64,000 nucleotides of DNA from Tigriopus japonicus (lineage: Eukaryota; Arthropoda; Copepoda; Harpacticoida; Harpacticidae). This document shows, one piece after another, positions 1 through 11,417 of this stretch. Each line of letters starts with the position of its first letter. The stretch's first letter is position 1. The notes under the pieces were generated by a model. It was not told where the DNA came from and did not search any database. It saw nothing but the letters and a program-made list of their open reading frames with translations. The stretch is taken from assembly GCA_010645155.1 (NCBI GenBank), contig CM021317.1:162368-226367 (forward strand), written 5' to 3'. A program made the position numbers and the translations under genes.

Positions 1-156
1 GTCAACAAGATGCCCCACAACAGCCTGGCGTCTCTGAAGTCGTCGGTGAAGCGGAACATGGCCTCCTTCTCCACGGCTGAGGTCGCCAAAGCCTGCTCGG
101 CCTTTGTCGGCCGCTTGGACGCCGTCATTAAGGCCAACGGTGACCATATTGAATAA
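1..156 (+). CDS. Tc1/mariner-like transposase, C-terminal fragment
   Basis: An open frame runs from base 1 to a TAA at 154-156 and encodes 51 residues ending VIKANGDHIE. The pattern of a helix (NSLASLKSSVKRNMASFSTA) followed by a CxAFxxRLxAVI helix and a final GDHIE is the usual C-terminal tail of Tc1/mariner-family transposases in animals. The DDE catalytic core is upstream of the window. The terminal inverted repeat downstream supports the call. The stop codon overlaps an AATAAA (152-157). The reading frame is intact as far as it is visible. Confidence 0.65.
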   Translation, partial: VNKMPHNSLASLKSSVKRNMASFSTAEVAKACSAFVGRLDAVIKANGDHIE

Positions 157-274
157 AAATGTTTTTAATTGTTGTCCAAACTTTTTTTGTTAAAAACACA
201 ATTGGCTAAAAATAGCTCTTGATGCTGTAAATTATGTTCAAAGTTTTGTCCGGATACTTCTGCCCCACTCTGTA
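1..274 (+). mobile_element. Tc1/mariner-like element, 3' end (left part outside window)
   Basis: The window opens inside a transposon. It contains the last 51 codons of a transposase, a short A/T-rich 3' untranslated stretch, and a terminal inverted repeat end around 244-274 that reads TTTTGTCCGGATACTTCTGC followed by CCCACTCTGTA. That kind of end is typical of Tc1/mariner elements, which insert at TA; a TA is present at 273-274. The left end and the catalytic DDE region lie outside the window, so activity cannot be judged. By position the element would sit in intron 3 of the SCaMC gene, antisense to it, if that gene continues leftwards. Confidence 0.7.
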
Positions 275-1240
275 TTTGTGATAATGACTTTTTGATTAAA
301 ACCATCGATTTGTCAAAATCTCCGATTTTCCTTGCCAGGTTTTAAGGGGCGCATGCTATAAAACTGGAAAATGATTTTGGTGTAATAAGGTAAAAAGGCC
401 ACGAGGCTATCCCAATTGAACTAATACAATACGGTACTTATGTTTTACGTAATCGAGTCTTTCTCCGCTTTTTTGTAATAGTATTAGCACAGAAAGCAAC
501 ATGGAGAAGTCTTCTTTTAGACAGCTACGTATCTGAATGAAAGGTCAATATTGTTGCCAGTCATCGACTAGCAAGCTACTAAAAAATATTTCATCAGTCT
601 CTTTTTAGTTCACATTGTACCGCGCTCTTAATATAAATGTTCATGCATCGTTTCTTTTAAGTCCCCTTAATCCTTGCTTGAACCAACCATATCAGAATGG
701 CTAAGGAACTACATGGTGAGTTCTATTATAAACAGCTAAGCCAAATGATGAACGGTGAATTCACTTTCAATCAAACTGGAATATCCTTGAAAATTTATAG
801 GAATGTACGCAGGATTCGCATTTGAGACAAACTAGCTTATTCTGATTTTATTGGAAAGGAGTTTAGAGAAAGACTCTTCGAAAAAGACCGCCACTGTTGA
901 CACAAGTCGCTCTTCTTTGGAACAACATGATTTAGAGTTAATTTACAAAGTGCCCTAAATGAGTCTTGAATTTATTTGAAAAGGTTAAATCTATTTCAGA
1001 TCAACTCCACCTGTTAGAGTCTCAAAACCATTTTTATAATCACTTCATCAGCGAATAAAATCTTCCCCAAGTATATCGATCCAGCCCTGAAAGGTTCGAT
1101 CTTTCAAACGGGCATAGCATTTTAAATACAAGGCGAGGCTCAACCCTCCGACCCTAGCACCAATGCTCAAAAAAAAAACCTCAAAACTAATCACGAGGAG
1201 TCTCATGTTATTGAAATTTTCAAAAATGACTGATTCTTAC

Positions 1241-4200
1241 CTTTTTCTAAGCATTTTTGCCTCGTCTTCAGTGATAACGATACCCATTTTTTTGAAAGCA
1301 CCGATAATTTCTTGAATGCACAGTTTCCCTAGAAGGCAACGATAATTCAGTTTAATTTGGGTTTCAATTACCGAAAGATATTTATGGCTCCTGTTTCGCC
1401 CGTAACTTGCACATGTCCAAAAGTGGTTGACATGCACAATATTTCTCAGTAAAACGTCACTTACCATCTTGATTTTCATCCAGTTTGGCAAATTGCAACC
1501 GAAGATGTCGTTCATGATTGGTCATGTAACGGACAAATTCACCTTTATCCAAGTCTCCAGACTGAGAAGTATCGGACTTCAACAGGAATTCCTAAAATAA
1601 GAACATGATCATTCATTACAGATGCCACACTCAGTCACGAACGGACTTTGAGGTCTACAAAATAGTGCTAGATGGATTTCCGCTCAAACAACTTGAAAAT
1701 TTGGGCTCATTTTGGAATATTTTGAGACTACGAAATATTGAGGAAAAGCAAGAAATTTATATGAAAGGGCATGTTCTCCAACAATTAGACTTGTTTTCAT
1801 GCACTAGCGATGCGTTTGTTAGATTGTTTTCATTCATTAACATGCAAATGAAATGTGCATGTAGAAGGCAAAGTTCAGGCTAATTTTGGCTGACTTCAGT
1901 TCCCAAGGTTCGACCAAAAAGTAAAAGCCTTTCGAGTACCATGATTCTTGGAATGATTTTGACTTCACGAAAAAAGTTTTTTTTACTTACTTATCTGATT
2001 AAAGGTCAGAATATATTTCTGTTTTTTCTACTCAACCTTACATTTTTTCCATTTCAGTCACTAATTAGGATAATCAAAACAAAAAGCCGAAGATATTTTT
2101 TTCTTAACAATAACTTAACTGCTTTACATCATGAAACTTATTTTTATGAACAAGGAAAACATTTTGCAGAGAACATTCAAAATTCGAAAAGCTCGAACAT
2201 GATCGGGCTTTTTTCGGTTTTTTGCAACTTCTATCGAGAGTAGTAAATTTCACACCATCGTCAAACTAAATCAATTGCATTATTCTCGGACACGTTTCAC
2301 TCGACATTGCCCTCAAAACATAAACAGACAATTTCTGGGATTGTTAGCCCCGAGATTTTGCTTTCCAGTTGGTCATTTGCAGGGTTGGTCAGAGGGATTT
2401 TCCCATCTAAAAATTGTCCCGTTTATCCCAGGGGGAAAATATAAAAGGGAATAAAAGGGAATAAACGGGATAAACAGGAATTTGTGCATGAACTTTTCTG
2501 ACTCAAACAATCTTCAATTAGGAAGATTTTTTTCAATTTATCATCACTCATCAAGCGCCATCTCACTTTTTTTTATAACCAATGGCACTTTCTTAGATTT
2601 TTCTAGTGCTGTATATTTGTCTTTTTTCTTTCAAACCCTATCGAGTCCCTAAAAATACATACATACAAAAGGTGAAAGATCCGGTTGTGAATGTCTTTCC
2701 AATGACTCATAGGAATTGAATCATCATTGGGACTACTCTTACTTTTTGGATTCCTTTTGAGTTAATCCAAGCAACCATATTTTAAACATGGAACATGCAT
2801 TTCTGGGAACCAAAATGAAGTAGAGGTGGCTGGGTACATTTTTAATAATAATCTTTTTGCTGTTTGGCTTTTTTGAGACGATCCCTCACCACAAGTGGCT
2901 AAGGGTTTCATGAGTTTGAAGAAAGTGCTAATCCGAATCAATTATAATTGATAGATTTGATCCTTTTTCCAAAGATTCGTTAAAGAGTCGAGTCCTGGAA
3001 CAGGTCTCAACTTTGGGCAATAATCGGATTCGATTTGATTCCTACAAGTCATTGCAAGACTCGTTTACAGCCCTACTACAAAGTAGGTTTTCTTTTGCCT
3101 TGAAAGTGAAGGTTTTTCAAGTTTTCTCTATGTTGCCAAATTTTAGGTAGATTTACAGTTCTCACGTATAGAGTGAAATCATGAGATGCAACCTCTTGCG
3201 GGCGCAGGAGTTCAAACCCAAGAAGCAAAATTTCACTAAATTTTAGGATTTTAAAGAAAACTGACATTCGCTTTACCTAGATGGCTCTTACATGATTTAA
3301 CATGCCCTTAACACGTCCTACTAGAGTGCCCTCTCTTATTCTCAAAATGACCAACTGGCCATCAGAGCAAGCCTTCTTTTTTTAGGAAGCAAAGTTGAGC
3401 TTCAATCTTAAAGAAAAATGACAATCAACGCCATCTTGAGATAGAAGCATTTGTGGGTACTTCTGGTAAATATTTAGCCTCAATTTGTGATTACTAAGTG
3501 TGACTTTTTACTTTTTGAACACAATAATATCGTAGCTGAGCTCCAAAAGACTTGAAATATGAAGAGAAATCTATTTTAAGATAGAAGCTGCAATTTTGGT
3601 AACAAATCAAAGTTGAGGATAGATCTGAAATCAAGGGACTTTGCCCCTTTTTTGGCTCCATCTAGTGGCGATTTTTGTAACTTTCAATTAACATTCTTCA
3701 TTACGTTTGATTATCCCCATTTTTCGGCCATTAGGAATTTTCCAATCGTGACGACGATTTATTTAAAAAATGAGGACCATGATGAGATGGAACAGTTTGT
3801 GAGGTTTAATTGACGAATCTTATTTTATCTTAAATAACTAAAGAAATCGTTGTTCAAAAAGTAACCATTATGTCCATTCTTGTACATTCTTTGATGTATC
3901 AGTGCTGAGCTTTGCTCTATGAAAGTGTTTGCTCAAATACCAAGATTTTGATATCATTTTTCAGTGTCAGAGGATCGTAGTGAAGATATTTTAATAAGGT
4001 GTGCATTCTAAATTTGCTCAAATACCTATATTAATTAGTGATTTAGGGGTTTAAACGGATTTAATCTAGTTATTTGAGCTAATCTAAAATGTACCCCGAG
4101 CAAAATAACATCATCAAGATACTCTGACATTGAAAGTCTTGAACCAATTTCATAGAGCAAAGCTAAAAACTGATACCTCAAAGAATAGTCAAAATGGATA

Positions 4201-6020
4201 CTAAAACCATCGATTTCACAACGTGTTTTATCTTATCGTGGTCCTCATTTTAAAAAAAAAATGGTAACAACCAAACAGTGTTGTAGCGACTTTCTTTCTT
4301 CTTGGGTCTGAATGTCTGTGCCCGCAAGAGGTCGCATCTCATGATTTCACCCAATACTTGAGAGCTCAAGGTAGATTAAGATAAACCTGTTAGCCCTTTA
4401 GATAAACCCATTTTACTTTCCAACCAACCCATGCTTGAACTTGGCAGCAGCATGTCTCAAATGCACAAGATAAGTTGCTATGTTGTGGGAGCTAAATGCC
4501 TGGTATGGTAGTCATGCAAGTTGTAAAGTGTTTCAAAAAAGCATAATAGAGAGGTGGACTGCTCCCTAAATCGGTACTAGGACGCCATCTTCTTTTGGTG
4601 TTGCCAGTTTTTGAGGTGTTAACTACCCCTCAGCGTAATCAAAACTAAAGCAATGATCAGCTTCTTTTGCATGTCTGTTATTCGACCATGCTGACTCAAA
4701 TTGAGCGTTGAACGGAAGATATAGAAGCCAACATCTTCGAATGATTTGTGTTCAAATCGATTAATTTTGCCTTCTAAGTTTTGAAGAGACAGGGAGAGCT
4801 TTGATCATTGTAGTTTTTTGTAACGATTGTGGTGCACCTTAATTAGTCTTAAAACCTCAAAAGCCTTGCCCTTACTTTACACGTCTCAATAGGACCTGCC
4901 CCTCTTTGTTGCAGATTAGAGCGATACAGTAAAAGAGCACGGGCAAAAGACTTTTTGATCTGAAGACATTGGTTTCATGTGCTGTGGTCCTTGGGTTTTT
5001 AAAGTTGAGTCTTTGGCTCAACTTTACTTTTGCCCTATGCACTACCAAATTAACCTTGGTGATCTCAGCTTACCTTTAGCAGAATTATTCTTGACCTCAC
5101 TAGCCGTTAAGGCCAAGGCTGACCAAATTCGTGGCTCTCGGAAGCTAACCTCACCTTCTTAAAACCTTAATCGGTTTAATTATTTTCATTGTTTTGATTT
5201 TTAATGCTTTTAATTTTATTATTATTACGAGTTTATTGCGATGTTTTTGACATCAGTTCACAGAAGTATAAAAAGTGGAAGGGGTGCAAGGGTTCTGCGC
5301 ATTGAGAACATTTGCACAGCAGTGTTTGGCTAGTATGATGTTCTTTTAATCTTATAAAAACCTACTTTTGAAGAAACGAGTTGTTCTATCAGACAAAAGC
5401 GGCGGTAGTAAAACGTTTATTTCGAAGTTGGTGACGTTTATTTGAAATCTTTGCTCTAGGTATGTACCGTTTATTGAAACTTGATTTAATTTCAATTCAA
5501 TGGAGTTCTAAATGTACCCTAAATATGCATCGAAGTGCAATCCAAAATTATTGTAACAAGCTTTTCGACTTTTCTAGACCTAGACTTGTATCATTCAATT
5601 AAAGATCAAATTGGCAAACCATTCCTAAAGCTACATTTGGGAAATTCATCCTGATAAAAGAATGACGAAACCACCCGAGCACTAGAAAATGTCATTAAAA
5701 CCACAACTGCCTCCATGCCAGAAACAAATTATTCGTTTGCCAGGTTTGAAGTTGCCATGTTTCAAATTTCCCTAGAGACGAATCGATCTTACCTCCATTT
5801 CCTTTTTCGAGACATGTCCATACCCAAGGGCATGCAGTCCTTCAGCCAGCTCTTTGGGATCGATGCGTCCATCTCGATTTGAATCCAACTGTGCAAAGAG
5901 ATCCTCAAACCAGGCTTGAACCGCAGGATCAATGGGCGGACTCGAGGATAACTCTCCTCCTGCTCCCGGAGCTTTGGGACCCGGTTTGGGACGGTTCCAC
6001 GTTGGCTGATCCGACGACAT
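1241..6020 (-). CDS. SCaMC: EF-hand mitochondrial ATP-Mg/phosphate carrier (SCaMC/SLC25A24 type), first three coding exons
   Basis: Three coding exons can be joined: 5793-6020 (76 codons, ATG at 6020), 1465-1591 and 1241-1328. All junctions are GT-AG and the phases agree. The joined protein starts MSSDQPTWNRPKPGPK and holds at least three EF-hand-like units. These are LDSNRDGRIDPKEL in exon 1, SDTSQSGDLDKGEF in exon 2 and LDENQDGKLCIQE across the exon 2/3 junction, followed by the helix EIIGAFKKMGIVITEDEA. This matches the N-terminal calcium sensor of SCaMC carriers, which exchange ATP-Mg for phosphate across the inner mitochondrial membrane when calcium rises. The six-helix carrier domain is not in the window, so the gene must continue left of base 1. 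Intron 1 is 4.2 kb (1592-5792) and intron 2 is 136 bp. The gene is divergent from MFF. Confidence 0.85.
1592..5792 (-). other. SCaMC intron 1 (4.2 kb), no further gene seen
   Basis: This stretch lies between two well-supported SCaMC exons. I see only short chance frames in it. It holds a large imperfect inverted repeat (listed separately), AT-rich DNA, and a short inverted motif around 2428-2475 in which CCCGTTTATCCC is matched by GGGATAAACGGG-like sequence. It is far longer than the 55-250 bp introns of the other genes here, probably through repeat insertion. Confidence 0.6.
3150..4385. repeat. Imperfect long inverted repeat inside SCaMC intron 1
   Basis: The stretch at about 3150-3228 (key words GAAATCATGAGATGCAACCT, CTCTTGCGGGC) reappears reverse-complemented at about 4290-4385. 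The stretch at about 3885-4030 (TATCAGTGCTGAGCTTTGCT, GTGTCAGAGGATC, GCTCAAATACC) reappears reverse-complemented at about 4066-4205. A third short match, ATGAGGACCA at about 3769, pairs with TGGTCCTCAT at about 4239. The centre of the inner part is near 4048, and the outer left arm seems displaced by roughly 500 bp of extra sequence. By eye the arms look about 75-85% identical, which suggests an old fold-back element. Confidence 0.6.
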
Positions 6021-7585
6021 GACCCACTCACTCGTATTGCTCTAATCAAACGTTGGTCCAATGCTCAAGATCCCAATGTCTCGTAACATACACACTAATT
6101 GCACATACACACCTAAAGAATCACTAGTTTATGGAGTCACTCAACTGAGAAGACTGATCTAGCATAACCGACTATCTAGCCAAGTCAGTCACTATCTATG
6201 ATCCGGTTGAGTCAAGAAATCAGGGCTGCGATTTTGATCTCTGCACTCTGACTGAAATAATGAGCATTGATTGACCCAGAGAGAGAATCAATGGCATCGA
6301 AACACCAACAAGGGCACGAGAGAAAATAATGAGGTCACGCAAGGCTAGAAATCCGCAGTGGATTCTTGTTCGTGTTGGAAACGTCAGATGTTGATATTTT
6401 GGCGTTCCGGGTGAAAGATTGGGATGACGGCTGCGATGGATGGTAATGTAGACAGAGATGCTTGTGTGAGTGATCTTGGAGAGGCTGGACGTAGCAATGT
6501 CGTGAAAGTGAGTTCATGGATGTTTTTGATGGTGGTGCGTTGCCTAATTGGATCAGCTGAGCGACATTGCAACATTTTGAACAGGTTGGCCATTGGACGA
6601 CGATGTTCAAAGTTCAAATGATTTCCAGCCACGTTTGAGATCGTTCACTTAGGGAAATTTTGACGTGATTGCGTTGTTGTGTAAAGGTCGAGGAAAAATA
6701 TGACGTATTTGGCATCAATATTTGTAATGTTCAAGGATAAATTGTAGATGTTCTGCATGACATGCAGGAAAATGGAATTTTATTTGCGTTTTTAAATTGG
6801 ATGCGAAGAAATTAATCAAACAACTTTGGTAGCCTACAGCAAGGAAAAATCGTGTTTTTTTGGCATGGTCACTGACTGCACACAATATAGCACACAATTT
6901 TTTACTATAAAAACGGCAAGTTTGCAAAGAACCAATCTATAAATGTGATGTTTCTATGAAACTCAAATCCAGTTCTTTGCCTGATCAATTGCCAATAAAC
7001 TGAGTTTTTATAAAAATGCAGGTTTCTCATGTTCACATGTGTCAATAATATTTCTTTTACAATGTTTATAATGTTTGTTATAAAAAGCAAAATGAGGGCG
7101 TTGTGGCAACCCCTACCCAACTAGCACACAAGAGTGAAATGCTTGAAAAAAGGTGCACAGTAACATTTCTGATATTTAACTAGCTAAATATTTTTTCTAT
7201 TTCATCTCTCTTTTTTGACTAGAGATAGACAAGCATAGTCTCAGTATTTTAGTTGACGCTTGAAAATTGTATCAAAATGAGTTCTATTAAAAATGTCCTT
7301 ATTTTCTTGAAAAATATAATTACTTTTTGTGCAAACAATTCACTCCTTAAAAAAAGTGCTCTTTTTTCAAACGCTTTCGCTCATCACGCTGTTCTTTGTT
7401 GTGATTGATCTTTGCTCATTGTGTTGCTGCAGCTGTATGCTCAAAGAAATCAGGCCCATTGTTCCTCCTCCTCCTCCTGATCTAGGCCTCCTTTAGGCTT
7501 CTCTTTTGACCGTTGACAAACCTACAACCCCCGAAATCTCAGAGAGGTTTGTTTCATCATCCCATTTTGAACTGCCTTTGAGAGC
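6021..7585. other. Divergent intergenic region between SCaMC and MFF
   Basis: This 1.6-kb region separates two divergently transcribed genes, so it should hold both promoters. I see no convincing gene in it. Overlapping frames on both strands around 6335-6632 lack any recognisable domain. The part 6900-7400 is AT-rich. Confidence 0.5.
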
Positions 7586-8350
7586 ATGATGTCGTCGGGC
7601 GATATGTCGGGTCCTTCGGCGGCCGATCTGTACAACGACGCCCGTTTCACGGCCGATATCTCGACGAGAATGCGCGTGCCCGATCGAATCGTCATGTCCG
7701 GCGAATCCAGTCCCACTCACAGCACGGCCAGTGGGTTCAGCTCATCCTCCGGCAAGCTCAACGATCTGGGTATGGCTCGACGAGATCCCCGATTGGACAT
7801 GCAGGTGCCGGATCGAATCCTTTTGGCCGGTGGCAACGCCCATATCGCCTCCAAGAGCACGCCCCGCGAGCTGCAATTAGAGAAGGCTTTTCTGCCGCCC
7901 ACTTCGGAACAGGTCCGGGTGTCCACGCCTCCGAGAAGCATCCGTTTGGACGAACACGCCTTCCCATCGGCCGCGGAAGAGGATTCCTATTCGAATTCCA
8001 CCTTGGAAGGGCCCGAGGAGTATTTCAAATCCCAGCCACGATCCTATCAGCGAATCAATCAGTCGTCACCATTGTCGGAGACGGGCCAACATTTGAAGGA
8101 TGCCAATAGTTTGGCCCTCATGTCAGACACGTTGCCCGACCAGTTTCAAGCTCATCAATCCCTGCCCCATCACTTGAGTCCGGGACAGGAAATGCAAATG
8201 CTCCGACGACAATTGGCCAAGCTTAACCATCGTTTGATGGCCGTGGAATTAGAGAACCAACAACAACAGCAACGAGAAATGATCCTGACCGTGCTCGTGT
8301 CCGTGTATTTCATCGGCAAGGTGATTATGTGGGTCAATCGATCCCTCTGA
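7586..8350 (+). CDS. MFF: Mitochondrial fission factor (MFF/Tango11 family)
   Basis: This intronless gene encodes 254 residues. MFF is a tail-anchored protein of the outer mitochondrial and peroxisomal membranes that recruits the dynamin-related GTPase DRP1 for fission. The sequence shows the two family repeats, RMRVPDRIVM (residues 28-37) and MQVPDRILLAG (72-82). A serine-rich disordered middle follows. A coiled coil at about 202-231 contains MLRRQLAKLNHRLMAVELEN, with a five-glutamine run just after it. A single C-terminal membrane anchor (about 232-250) is followed by the short tail NRSL. The start is one of two adjacent ATGs at 7586 and 7589. The gene converges on COQ3. Confidence 0.9.
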   Translation: MMSSGDMSGPSAADLYNDARFTADISTRMRVPDRIVMSGESSPTHSTASGFSSSSGKLNDLGMARRDPRLDMQVPDRILLAGGNAHIASKSTPRELQLEKAFLPPTSEQVRVSTPPRSIRLDEHAFPSAAEEDSYSNSTLEGPEEYFKSQPRSYQRINQSSPLSETGQHLKDANSLALMSDTLPDQFQAHQSLPHHLSPGQEMQMLRRQLAKLNHRLMAVELENQQQQQREMILTVLVSVYFIGKVIMWVNRSL

Positions 8351-8607
8351 GCTCGCGACTGACTTATTAACCGTGTATGATTCACTCGTTGTGCCAATGA
8401 CGCCCATTGGTCCACGCCTCCTCGGCTCCGATACATCCATTTGCTAGCGCACATCTTGATTTAGTCACCGTTCTAGTTTGACGAGAACCATTCTGAGGCT
8501 CCCTTCACTCGATCTATCTTTCTCTAGAGCACTTTTGGACCTGACACCAGGATAAATACATTCAATCAATTGAATCGGTGTCCCTTCATCTTATTCAAAT
8601 TCCGTAC

Positions 8608-8613
8608 AATAAA
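8608..8613 (+). terminator. Poly(A) signal of MFF
   Basis: AATAAA lies 258 bp after the MFF stop and 25 bp from the convergent COQ3 stop. The same short stretch reads AATAAT on the other strand, so the 3' ends of the two convergent genes probably overlap. Confidence 0.5.
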
Positions 8614-8637
8614 ATTATTCTCACAACCATGCCGCTT

Positions 8638-9564
8638 TTAGGGCTGTCCTCCATCAGACTTTGTCGACGATTCTTTGACGGCGTGTAATGCGTAATTGAC
8701 CCGATTTACTGGAATCCAATGCCAACTATTCAAACCGGGCAAGTAAACCATCCCTTGAACGGAACACGTGCGACATCCCACGGCTTCCAGCCACGTTTCT
8801 AGTTCCTCGGGTTGAACAAACTTGTGCCAATCGTGCGTACCTCTGGGCAAAAGTCTTAACACGTACTCGGCCGCCACAATGCCGGCCATATAAGACTCTT
8901 GCGTGCGATTTAAAGTGGTAAAAAACAACGAACCGCGTTCTCGCACCAACTGACTACACGTTTTCACGAACAAAGGCTGTTGATCCACGTGTTCAATGAC
9001 CTCCGAGGCCACCACCGCATCGAATTGCATCTCGGGATTTCTTCGGCAAAACTCCTCCGCCGTCACGGCTTCATAAGTGAGTCTTTCCCGGATTTCCGCG
9101 TCTTGATCGGCGTGTTCTTGAGCAATCTTGATATTCTCTTCGGCCGCATCCAAGCCCGTAACTTGAGCTCCTAAACGAGCTAAAGGTTCACTGAGGATGC
9201 CTCCGCCACAACCGATGTCTAGAATGCGTAATCCCGTCAGATCTTGTCCGGTTTGATCCCGATCCTCGGAGATTAATCCCGTTTGGAACAGACCTTGACG
9301 GACTAGAGAGACTCGAAGGGCGTTCATACTATGCAAAGGCTGACAAGGTCCCCGGGGATCCCACCAAGAATGGGCCATAGCGCGGAATTTTTCCACTTCT
9401 TCCGCGTTAAACGAGGTCGATGAAGCCCAGAGATGCGGGTCAACTCGGACGTGATCCTGATTTTTGGGGGATGGGTCCGGGTCATGATGGGTACTCAGAG
9501 TCCGATGCCAAGAGCGAGAGAACCGCCGCGTCAGTCCGGTTAACACGCACAACGCGCTTAACAT
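8638..9564 (-). CDS. COQ3: Ubiquinone biosynthesis O-methyltransferase, mitochondrial (COQ3)
   Basis: This intronless gene encodes 308 residues. COQ3 performs the O-methylation steps of coenzyme Q synthesis on the matrix side of the inner mitochondrial membrane. An arginine-rich, acid-poor N-terminus (residues 1-25) fits a mitochondrial targeting sequence. The family signature WWDPRGPCQPLHSMNALR lies at about 67-84. The S-adenosylmethionine-binding glycine loop LDIGCGGGILSEPLARLGA is at 115-133, followed by the acidic motif VTGLDAAEENI. DAVVASEVIEHV and the later RGTHDWHKFVQPEEL are also typical. The start is an ATG at 9564. Confidence 0.95.
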   Translation of the reverse strand: MLSALCVLTGLTRRFSRSWHRTLSTHHDPDPSPKNQDHVRVDPHLWASSTSFNAEEVEKFRAMAHSWWDPRGPCQPLHSMNALRVSLVRQGLFQTGLISEDRDQTGQDLTGLRILDIGCGGGILSEPLARLGAQVTGLDAAEENIKIAQEHADQDAEIRERLTYEAVTAEEFCRRNPEMQFDAVVASEVIEHVDQQPLFVKTCSQLVRERGSLFFTTLNRTQESYMAGIVAAEYVLRLLPRGTHDWHKFVQPEELETWLEAVGCRTCSVQGMVYLPGLNSWHWIPVNRVNYALHAVKESSTKSDGGQP

Positions 9565-10352
9565 GTTGCTTTTTGTGTTTTGAGGGTGGATTTGGTTTTC
9601 AATTTCAGGGCCACCAAATGGTAAAGACTGAAAAATGGGTCAAAGAAAAGGATTGATGAACAAAGACAATGGGATCATTGTAATATTGTTAGTCAATGTT
9701 TGATAACTGGAAATTTCGGATAATGAAGGAGGCATGGGCGAAAATTCAAAACGTTTTTTTTCGTCTAGCTAGGCACGACTTTTTTAGGGTTTAAATTACC
9801 GTAATTTAGGCCTTTTCTTAGGAATGTAGCAATAATTCAGTTTCTAAGAAATGAGCAGAAGCAAGATTGACTTTCGTGAAACAAACCTTAATTTCAACTT
9901 ACTTTCACGATGATCACCCTGATTCATCGTCTTTGTTTTGATGGAATACTTGACCATTCGCTCTCTTACTAAACCTTCAACAGTGCACGTCTTTTCCAGC
10001 CGTAATTGTTTAGGTCATTGACATTATGCACACATTACACTGCAATTGATGTTCAACTCTTGGATTGTTTTTATTATCAAATGTGCTGCGTCTTCTGTTC
10101 GTTGACATAGATTAAAAGTAAAGCATAAAGGGAGCGACCTCTTCTCTCCCTCTCTAGCTCCTTGAAAGAAGTCTCACGAAGATCTCAAGACGGGAGAGAA
10201 AGAGAAACTGAGCAGCTCGATCGGAAAGAGTTTGCCTCAGCTAGGGATGAGACGGCGACGAACATCTCCAATTCGCACGACGTGCTGACTAAGACCGATC
10301 CATACTTCAAATTAAATTAGTTCGTATTATGGAACACATATACTATAAGAAC

Positions 10353-10365
10353 NNNNNNNNNNNNN
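10353..10365. other. Assembly gap (13 N)
   Basis: Thirteen N bases. A MITE-like terminal sequence starts immediately to the right, so the gap probably reflects a repeat that did not assemble. Confidence 0.95.
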
Positions 10366-10370
10366 TTTCA

Positions 10371-10391
10371 ATACCGCTACAAGGAATGGGA
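10371..10391. repeat. Remnant of the palindromic MITE-like element
   Basis: ATACCGCTACAAGGAATGGG closely matches the right arm of the element at 31574-31693 (TTACCGCTACAAGGAATGAG). Matching stops soon afterwards, and the rest of the element is either lost or hidden in the adjacent N gap. Confidence 0.5.
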
Positions 10392-11417
10392 CAATTACGT
10401 AATATCAATCAGAATTACATGAAAATATGTGTAATCAATTGTATTTTTGATCCGAGTAATTGAAATTGATTATATTTTGGCTTATGTTCTTATGTTATAT
10501 TTGGCCTATATTGGATTATGTTCTTGACGAATTGCAGGAACAAATTGAAAATTACTTTTACAAATTTTACCACTTTAATTGACTCTAAGCATCAATCAAC
10601 CACTTGGGAAATAATGCCTTATTTCAGCAATTTGATATCAATTGAATGCCACTAAAAAATAACTTATATCGCGATGCACACCTCAGCTTTAATTTTAATC
10701 TCTTTCAAATCAGAAGAGCTTCAAGCACGATTTTGGTTTCAGATCGATCACTTTCAAAAACCAGGGGCAGACAAGCACTGTACAAAGTTTTTATAAACAG
10801 TCAACATCTTACATAACAACTTTGCGCTTTCCTAACAAGAAAAAACATGTTTTATTATTGATCAAAAGCTTCTGGTTTTGGTTAAAGTTTTGGTTAAAAA
10901 CTCTTTTACATGAACCTTTCAGTCAATGTAAATTGCCAGTTTGTTCATTACTTCATAGCAAATCTACTTATTTTTCATACTTTTGGCATGGCTAAAGCGT
11001 GAAAGGGGATGAAAATATTGTAATTGGCATCAATTACATTTTCTAAGTAAATGACCCATCCCTCTTTACCTGAGACCGGTGACCCCGTTTTTGTGGTAAG
11101 GTTTGATTTACACATATTCATTTTGAACCACGAATCTTGATCACTCGAGTTTTGACAAAGATCGCAATTTGAGTCGAGTCATACGAGTCACTGTAATGAC
11201 TCGTTCACAGCCCTATTCTTTAGGGACTCACAGTCTGAAGTGAGTGAGTGAGTGAGTTAGACTGGAAAGTAAGTCAAACGGCCTTCAAGCGCAGATTATA
11301 ATAGGTACATAGTAAATCCATCTATCAACCTGATCTCTAATCCCAGATTCGGACCTCGTTGCCCTTGTTCCACATGGTTTCCTCGGCTTGAGATATTCGC
11401 GCAAAGATGAGAAGAGC

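Larger units (their letters stand above)
9565..11417. other. Intergenic region with assembly gap and a MITE remnant
   Basis: I see no gene in this 1.85-kb stretch. It contains a 13-N gap (10353-10365), a fragment of the palindromic MITE directly right of that gap, a purine-rich patch near 10185-10215, and AT-rich DNA. At about 11130-11215 lies a diverged copy of sequence also seen near 2990-3080; both end in a shared CACAGCCCTA/TACAGCCCTA motif, which suggests an old dispersed repeat. Confidence 0.5.

Noticed and set aside
300..1240. Search for the next SCaMC exon left of 1241
   Set aside because: No segment encodes the expected fourth EF-hand or first carrier helix, so the remaining exons must lie outside the window.
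10130..10320. Purine-rich, GC-richer patch considered as a structural RNA gene
   Set aside because: No match to tRNA box B, 5S, U1, U2, U4, U5 or U6 hallmarks could be found by eye.
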